10,271 bases of DNA from JAGLQA01 sp023135565. Lineage in GTDB: Bacteria > Acidobacteriota > Aminicenantia > UBA2199. Below the pieces are notes generated by a model. It saw nothing but the letters and a program-made list of their open reading frames with translations, made no database searches and was not told the DNA's origin. The translations under genes and the position numbers were made by a program. How positions within the stretch are numbered: position 1 is the first letter of the stretch; each line of letters opens with the position of its first letter. Location of the stretch: the NCBI GenBank assembly GCA_030639305.1, contig DAOWCY010000237.1, positions 1-10,271 on the forward strand. Direction: 5' to 3'. Positions 6,515 through 10,271 of this stretch are shown piece by piece.

Positions 6515-8059
6515 CTATTTGATCTTGATGTTCTTTTCTTCGCAGGTGATTCCCAATATCTTCTGCCGGTTCGCCAACGAAAGATTGTAATCGATCAAAG
6601 CTTTTAACTCCGTAGACCGGGCACCGGCTAAATCACGCTGATACTGCAGTACATTGTAATTGGTGCTCTGTCCTACATTCAGTTTCTGAATTTCAGTTGC
6701 CAGTTTCTTCTCGTTCAGTTCCCTGGCCAGCCGGTAAGCCAATACCCGCTTATAATTGGTTTTCACATTCCGCAGGGCGGTCCTGATCTCTAATAAAACC
6801 TGTTTGTTCGTGTTCTCCAACATCAGGTTACTCTGCTTAAGCCCTATCCTGGCCCGGGCAACCTGCGCCCTGGATATAATACTGCTCAACGGTACGCTGA
6901 GAGCCAGGTTAATCGACCAGTTGGGGTACAATAAACGCAGCGCATCTTTTACGGCATCCGAAGAGCCGCCGGGAATAGTGTCGATGATTATCCCGGAGAT
7001 AGGATTGCCGTCTAAATAAACCAACTGCGTACCGGAAACTCCGGGACTCCAATAAGATAATTGCAAACTCAGGTCAGGCAGCACCTGGTTGCGGGCATAA
7101 TCTAAATCCAATTTCTTGTTGGCGATATCGAATTTTCTCTCCTTTAGATCGGGCCGGTGCTTGAAAGCCAATTCCACCGCTTCTTTCATTTTTATCTCTT
7201 TTTCCTCGAAAGCCGGTTTGTCGAGGGGAAGGATATTCTTAGCCATATCGGTTTTGCCTAAATTCAAAATGTTCTTCAATTGATCCATATTGTTCTCGAT
7301 CAAGGCTCGACCTTCCAGGATCTCGGCTTCACGGGTGGCAACTTCCGCCTGGGCGCTGCGGATTTCGATGGGCGCCAGGGTGCCGATTTCTACGGAACGT
7401 TTGTTTTTCGCCAACAAATCCTGGGCCAACTTCAAAGACTGCTGCTGGGCTTTTAAGTTCTCGATACTGTAAACCAGGTTCCAATAGGCGGTCTCCACGT
7501 TGTAGATGGTGTTTAAAACCAGGTTTTTAAAACGACTCTTAGTCATCTCCCGGTTATTTTTGGCTACGGTGATCTCACGGCGGCTCATCTTAAAGCCGAA
7601 ATCTTTCAGTAGGGGCTGGGAAAGGTTGATACTCAAGCTGCTGCCGAAACGGGGGTTGATGGTCTGGAAATTACGGTTGGTATCGTTTCTATTGATGTTC
7701 AATGAGACCGAGACATTACCGCCGCTGGGCAGGTATTGACTGACTTCAACCGCATAATCGCTGAATTTGGTTTTAACTTCACCAGTAGCGTCGAGCCATG
7801 AAAAAGAAGCGGATTCGGTATCCCGTTTGGTGATAGAAAAGGAAAACTCCGGCATAAACTTCTCCTTAGAACTTAAAACAGAAGCATCCGCGCTTTCTTT
7901 TTCCAGCACTTCGATGGCCAGGTCTAAGTTTTTCTCCATGGCCAGGAGGACACAATCCTCTAAGCTGAGTTTTAACTCTGCTGCTTTTTCCTGGGCCAGG
8001 CCGGGGCCTGCCGCTAACAGCACACACAAAATAATAAAAATGCTAACGAATAATTTCAT
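6515..8059 (-). CDS. TolC-like outer-membrane efflux protein (OEP family)
   Basis: A 514-residue outer-membrane channel subunit of the type that trimerises to form the exit duct of tripartite efflux pumps or type I secretion systems. Residues 1-22 are a signal peptide (hydrophobic core FVSIFIILCVLLAA, likely cleavage after GLA). The mature protein begins with KLSLEDCVLLAMEKNLDLAI, the usual OEP opening. It contains two OEP repeats rich in coiled-coil helices, with beta-strand-like segments (about 70-160 and 335-410) and the conserved ETAYWNLVYS and 'KLNVGQSTNYNVLQYQRDL' helix near the C-terminus. Its length is normal for the family. No membrane-fusion or inner-membrane pump gene is in the window, so the partner is unknown. 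AAGGAG lies 7 bases before the ATG and a near-consensus promoter lies just upstream. It shows that the organism has an outer membrane. Confidence 0.92.
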   Translation of the reverse strand: MKLFVSIFIILCVLLAAGPGLAQEKAAELKLSLEDCVLLAMEKNLDLAIEVLEKESADASVLSSKEKFMPEFSFSITKRDTESASFSWLDATGEVKTKFSDYAVEVSQYLPSGGNVSVSLNINRNDTNRNFQTINPRFGSSLSINLSQPLLKDFGFKMSRREITVAKNNREMTKSRFKNLVLNTIYNVETAYWNLVYSIENLKAQQQSLKLAQDLLAKNKRSVEIGTLAPIEIRSAQAEVATREAEILEGRALIENNMDQLKNILNLGKTDMAKNILPLDKPAFEEKEIKMKEAVELAFKHRPDLKERKFDIANKKLDLDYARNQVLPDLSLQLSYWSPGVSGTQLVYLDGNPISGIIIDTIPGGSSDAVKDALRLLYPNWSINLALSVPLSSIISRAQVARARIGLKQSNLMLENTNKQVLLEIRTALRNVKTNYKRVLAYRLARELNEKKLATEIQKLNVGQSTNYNVLQYQRDLAGARSTELKALIDYNLSLANRQKILGITCEEKNIKIK

Positions 8060-8078
8060 TTTTTTTCTCCTTCCCTAT

Positions 8079-8107
8079 ATTTTACATGAAAACACATTTC
8101 ATTTCAA
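8079..8107 (-). promoter_or_regulatory. Near-consensus promoter for the TolC-like gene
   Basis: On the minus strand, TTGAAA (complement of 8102-8107) and TAAAAT (complement of 8079-8084) are separated by exactly 17 bases, each matching five of six consensus bases. Transcription would begin close to 8072, at the Shine-Dalgarno itself (complement of 8067-8072), leaving a leader of only about 13 bases. Confidence 0.6.
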
Positions 8108-8111
8108 TATT

Positions 8112-8297
8112 TTTTGAGCCGCGCCACGGGGTTTGCCTCCGGCGGCCCTGCCGGGGGCCGCCCCCATTAAGTTCATCGTCGGGGTCCAGCGGCGCACCGC
8201 ACTTTTGAAAAAGTTTGAACAAAACTTTTTATGAGGGAATTTTTCTTGTCCCGGGAAGCGCCCCTTGTATATTCCCCGCGCCACGGGGTTTTGAGCC
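8112..8297. repeat. GC-rich intergenic repeat, copy 2, between duplicated 15-mers
   Basis: CGCGCCACGGGGTTT occurs at 8120-8134 and again at 8277-8291, and TTTTGAGCC at 8112-8120 and 8289-8297. In between are a strong hairpin GGCGGCCC/GGGCCGCC (8141-8148/8155-8162), a second one AAAAAGTTT/AAACTTTTT (8208-8216/8222-8230) and the 13-mer shared with 6381-6393. The right edge also folds as CCCCG-CGCCA-CGGGG (8274-8287) followed by TTTT, terminator-like on the plus strand. No gene is plausible in this stretch. Confidence 0.5.
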
Positions 8298-8455
8298 TCA
8301 TATAATGCAACAATAAAGAAAGGATTTTCTTGCACTCTGTATTATTACTTCGTGAAAATTCGTAAAAGAAACACCGGGACAAACTCAAACAAAAGAGAGC
8401 CGGTAAAAAAGAGAAGATCGAGAAAAAACTAACCGGAAAAACCAGGTTTGTCAAT

Positions 8456-8980
8456 GTGATTACTTCTTTGGTTAAGATGATAAGAGGTAGGTCGCACTTT
8501 TTTAACGGCAACTGGGAAATCGAACTGCGCAGCAGCAGTATGGAAAAATATAAATACAAACTGAACACAACGGCAGGAAAGGTCTCCTATGAAGAGATCG
8601 AGATAGCAAACAAAATAGTTCTCCAAAGAGAAAAGGAAGAAGGAGAAATTTATTCCTACACCAAAAATAAAAGAATAAAAATAAATCCTCCGATAGAAGA
8701 ATTAACCCTTCATGTCAGGAGGGACGTAAAGGAATTTCCCTTTTTGGAGGATATTTTAAAATGGGCTAAAAACTTCAAAGGCTACACATTCAGCACAGCG
8801 GACCCCGGTGGATTAACGATTACCCCAAAAACGGAAGCCCTGTTAGAAAGAAACGGGCATATCGTTAATTCTTATAGTTATTCGAACAGCAGGGAGTTGT
8901 TCGACAGGTTCGAGTTCACCGGGTTGAATAATTTCGATTTTTTTACCGGCGGATCATACAAGGAGCAAACCGAAAGTTGA
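8456..8980 (+). CDS. Hypothetical protein, probably a remnant of a larger ATPase-type gene
   Basis: I do not recognise a family with confidence. The 174-residue frame starts at a GTG with no good ribosome site. The same frame stays open upstream to 8366 and encodes a lysine/arginine-rich stretch, so the true start is either lost or further 5'. Visible features are ELRSSSMEKYKYKL, a charged middle (KREKEEGEIYSY is approximate in feel to coiled segments), LHVRRDVKEFPFLEDIL and an aromatic C-terminus. The pattern recalls the segment between Walker A and the signature in AAA_15/AAA_21-type ATPases, but no Walker motif is present; this is speculation. Its stop overlaps a TTG-started DUF4276-like fragment (TTGA). 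ATPase genes of this type often precede DUF4276 genes, which gives mild support. It is probably non-functional. Confidence 0.5.
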   Translation: MITSLVKMIRGRSHFFNGNWEIELRSSSMEKYKYKLNTTAGKVSYEEIEIANKIVLQREKEEGEIYSYTKNKRIKINPPIEELTLHVRRDVKEFPFLEDILKWAKNFKGYTFSTADPGGLTITPKTEALLERNGHIVNSYSYSNSRELFDRFEFTGLNNFDFFTGGSYKEQTES

Positions 8981-9012
8981 GAAAAATCGCTGTATTTGTT
9001 GAAGGCCAAACA
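8977..9012 (+). pseudogene. 5' fragment of a DUF4276-like (TOPRIM-type) gene
   Basis: A TTG start overlaps the preceding stop (TTGA) and has AAGGAG at 8960-8965, 11 bases upstream. Its product begins LRKIAVFVEGQT, the N-terminal strand and EGxT(E) motif of DUF4276/TOPRIM-like proteins. After twelve codons the similarity stops and the sequence continues as an NtrC-family gene tail in another frame; the broken frame ends at a TAG at 9040-9042. This is the stump of a deleted gene. Confidence 0.55.
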
Positions 9013-9326
9013 GGAATGTCAGGGAACTGCGCAACTACTTAGAGTAGAAATTAATCTATTTAAGTTTAGGAGAAGATTATCCACCGGCAGTAAGCCCCGC
9101 GCCGCCTGCCGCAAAAGCAAACGCGAAAAATTTAAAAAGAGAGATAAAATCTTTAGACGAATATATTCGCGAATACGTATTGGCGGTATTTGAACACTGT
9201 AATTATAACAAAGCGGAAACAGCACGGCGATTGGGTTTAAGTTTATCCACCTTGCAGCGCAAGCTGCACAAGTGGGGAGTGGTTGTCAAAAAGCGGGCGG
9301 CGGGGGTCGGCGCCCCCAACCCATAA
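9012..9326 (+). pseudogene. 3' remnant of an NtrC-family sigma-54 activator
   Basis: In one frame the sequence reads NVRELRNYLE (the conserved GNVREL end of the AAA+ domain, 9015-9044), then a TAG (9045-9047), then KLIYLSLGEDYP. An alanine/proline-rich linker follows, then a clear Fis-type DNA-binding domain: SLDEYIREYVLAVFE, NYNKAETARRLGLSLSTLQ and RKLHKWGVV (9150-9284). Such proteins bind upstream activator sites and open sigma-54 promoters. The receiver and nearly all of the ATPase are missing, and the amber codon interrupts what remains. The tail AAGVGAPNP runs across a GC hairpin (9302-9317) and was probably acquired by loss of the original stop. The helix-turn-helix alone could in principle still be made, but no start or ribosome site supports this. 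Confidence 0.75.
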
Positions 9327-9345
9327 GGGGCAGATATTGACAGAG

Positions 9346-9421
9346 TGTCCGAGAACTATTTCCCGAATTCCAAAATGGGAAACTTTCGACACTTTTCCCG
9401 GTGGGTTTGAATTCTCGGACA
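9346..9421. repeat. 76-bp palindromic element with 10-bp terminal repeats
   Basis: TGTCCGAGAA (9346-9355) and TTCTCGGACA (9412-9421) are exact inverted copies. Inside is a second stem TTTCCC/GGGAAA (9359-9364/9377-9382). GACAGA is found at both outer edges (9339-9344 and 9418-9423, the latter overlapping the arm). It could be a miniature mobile repeat or the terminal region of the insertion sequence to the right, since TTCAGGGACA at 9788-9797 matches the inverted terminus at 8 of 10 bases. Confidence 0.45.
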
Positions 9422-9440
9422 GATTGTTGAATTTTACTCA

Positions 9441-9467
9441 TGAATCGATTGTACTATATCCGATTCA
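9441..9467. repeat. Short inverted repeat TGAATCG/CGATTCA
   Basis: TGAATCG (9441-9447) and CGATTCA (9461-9467) are exact inverted copies with a 13-base spacer, the geometry of a dimeric operator. No intact gene nearby needs it, so its role is open. Confidence 0.25.
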
Positions 9468-9519
9468 AAAATTCAATACCTGCTGTACCGTGACAAATGC
9501 AAAATGTCCCAAAACCTTT

Positions 9520-9543
9520 ACCCGGCGCGGATAGCCGGGTTTA
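9520..9543 (+). terminator. Terminator-like GC hairpin
   Basis: ACCCGGC (9520-9526), loop GCGGATA and GCCGGGT (9534-9540) form a perfect 7-bp GC-rich stem followed by TT. The T-run is short, so termination would be weak. It may have served the decayed genes upstream. Confidence 0.4.
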
Positions 9544-9627
9544 TAACCGCTGCTGCTCCAGGGCATGCCGGAAATCTCCCGGGTGGCGGCTGTAGAGGCG
9601 CTGAGTTTGGCAGCCGTTGTGTCGGTG

Positions 9628-9757
9628 CCGGAAACGCTGCCGGAAGGTACCGAAACCTGCCCGGCCTCTCCGAAAGTTGCCGAAACACCCCGAAAGTCTG
9701 CCCGGCCATGCCGAAAGCTCGCCCAGCCTTCCCGAAAACTGCGCAGCCACCCCGAAA
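9628..9757 (+). repeat. Degenerate CCGAAA repeat with ~10/21-base phasing
   Basis: CCGAAA occurs at 9650, 9670, 9680, 9690, 9711, 9732 and 9752, giving spacings of 20, 10, 10, 21, 21 and 20. CCGGAA precedes at 9628 and 9640. Units such as CCGAAAGTCTGCCCGGCCATG and CCGAAAGCTCGCCCAGCCTTC are clearly related. Several overlapping frames are open across it, but only because the repeat lacks stop codons; their products are arginine/proline-rich low-complexity sequence. It is best read as a dispersed non-coding repeat. Positions 9758-9867 show nothing but AT-rich DNA leading to the transposase. Confidence 0.6.
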
Positions 9758-9867
9758 TGTATCCGGTTGTTATTTATATTCGAGAAGTTCAGGGACAGGG
9801 AGTCTTTATGTTTAAAATCATGAAACATTATGTTACCATATGCAATAATTAAATTATGGAGTAAGTA

Positions 9868-10271
9868 ATGATATTCTTTTCAAGGTTTATGGCTTTTATA
9901 CAATCTATGCACTCTGTCCTTAACCCGCAAATCGACCTAACTTTGGAGAACTTTGCCCTGCGCCAACAACTGGCTGCATTTAAGAAAAAGAACCCCAGGC
10001 CGAAATTATACCGGTTAGATCGTATTTTATGGGTATTACTTAGAATGTGTTGGCATCGATGGCAGAGCGCTTTACTTTTTGTTAATCCGGGAACCGTGGC
10101 CGGATGGCATCGTAAAGGTTTCAGACTCTACTGGAAATATATTTCGGATAGAGGTAAAGGAAAAGGTAAACATAAGATTGACAAAGAGATAAGGGATTTA
10201 ATTTATAAATTGGCGAATGAAAATCCTACCTGGAGAGCGCCGCGGATTCATGGTGAGTTGTTAAAGTTGGG
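9868..10271 (+). CDS. Transposase/integrase of the rve (IS481/IS3-like) superfamily, partial
   Basis: The window ends inside this gene; 134 codons are visible. The product begins MIFFSRFMAFIQSM and continues LENFALRQQLAAFKKKNPRP, LDRILWVLLRMCW, VNPGTVAGWHRKGFRLYWKY, KHKIDKEIRDLIYKLANEN and PTWRAPRIHGELLKLG. This order (ENxALRQQL, TVxxWHRxGFRLYW, DxEIRDLIxxxxxENPxWxAPRIHGEL) is typical of the N-terminal helix-turn-helix half of integrase-core transposases. The DDE catalytic domain would lie beyond the edge. GGAG at 9858-9861 is 6 bases before the ATG. No defect is seen in the visible part. The left end of the element was not located with certainty; the 9346 palindrome and 9788-9797 are candidates. 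Confidence 0.82.
   Translation, partial: MIFFSRFMAFIQSMHSVLNPQIDLTLENFALRQQLAAFKKKNPRPKLYRLDRILWVLLRMCWHRWQSALLFVNPGTVAGWHRKGFRLYWKYISDRGKGKGKHKIDKEIRDLIYKLANENPTWRAPRIHGELLKL

Noticed and set aside
8173..8568. A 131-codon minus-strand frame
   Set aside because: It lies across GC-rich repeats and opposite the start of the hypothetical gene, with no family features.
8977..9042. Possible functional small peptide from the TTG-started frame
   Set aside because: The first twelve residues match the start of a much larger family, so truncation is the simpler explanation.
9504..9852. Overlapping frames of 83-103 codons on both strands
   Set aside because: All arise from the stop-poor CCGAAA repeat; products are arginine/proline/cysteine-rich low-complexity sequence without ribosome sites.

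Overview
The window looks like a piece of the accessory genome of a diderm (Gram-negative) environmental bacterium. The main evidence is a TolC-type outer-membrane efflux protein with a signal peptide. The many dispersed intergenic repeats, the mixed base composition and the style of the transposase recall Acidobacteriota/Aminicenantia or former Deltaproteobacteria. That placement is from memory and cannot be settled from this sequence.

Layout. Positions 1-202: an AT-rich leader with a likely promoter. Positions 203-3990: two genes overlapping by one base, an OLD-family ATPase/TOPRIM nuclease (gajA) and a UvrD-like helicase (gajB). Together they form a complete-looking Gabija anti-phage system. 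Positions 3988-4704: no gene, but a 113-bp inverted-repeat element whose first three bases are the gajB stop codon, a helically spaced A-rich repeat, a heptamer repeat, and a promoter with a hairpin-rich leader. Positions 4705-5595: a ten-helix EamA/DMT transporter, flanked by 41-bp inverted repeat copies (38 of 41 identical). Positions 5596-5823: more heptamer repeats and a perfect 16-bp inverted repeat. Positions 5824-8059, minus strand: a TolC-like protein gene followed 193 bp later by a DinB-superfamily protein gene, each with its own candidate promoter. Positions 8108-8365: GC-rich intergenic repeat.

Positions 8366-9326 are a gene graveyard. An unrecognised 174-residue reading frame overlaps the first twelve codons of a DUF4276-like (TOPRIM-type) gene. 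That fragment is cut and joined to the last ~100 codons of an NtrC-family sigma-54 activator, which itself carries an in-frame amber codon. Positions 9327-9867 hold a 76-bp palindromic element, a terminator-like hairpin and a degenerate CCGAAA repeat with about 10-bp phasing. From 9868 a transposase/integrase gene of the rve type runs off the right edge.

Functionally, GajA and GajB are expected to act as one complex that cuts phage DNA when nucleotide pools fall. The efflux, DMT and DinB-like genes look like ordinary cargo or host genes with no clear link to the defence module. The repeats, gene remnants and transposase suggest a plastic locus where DNA has repeatedly been inserted and lost. 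No RNA gene or CRISPR array was seen.
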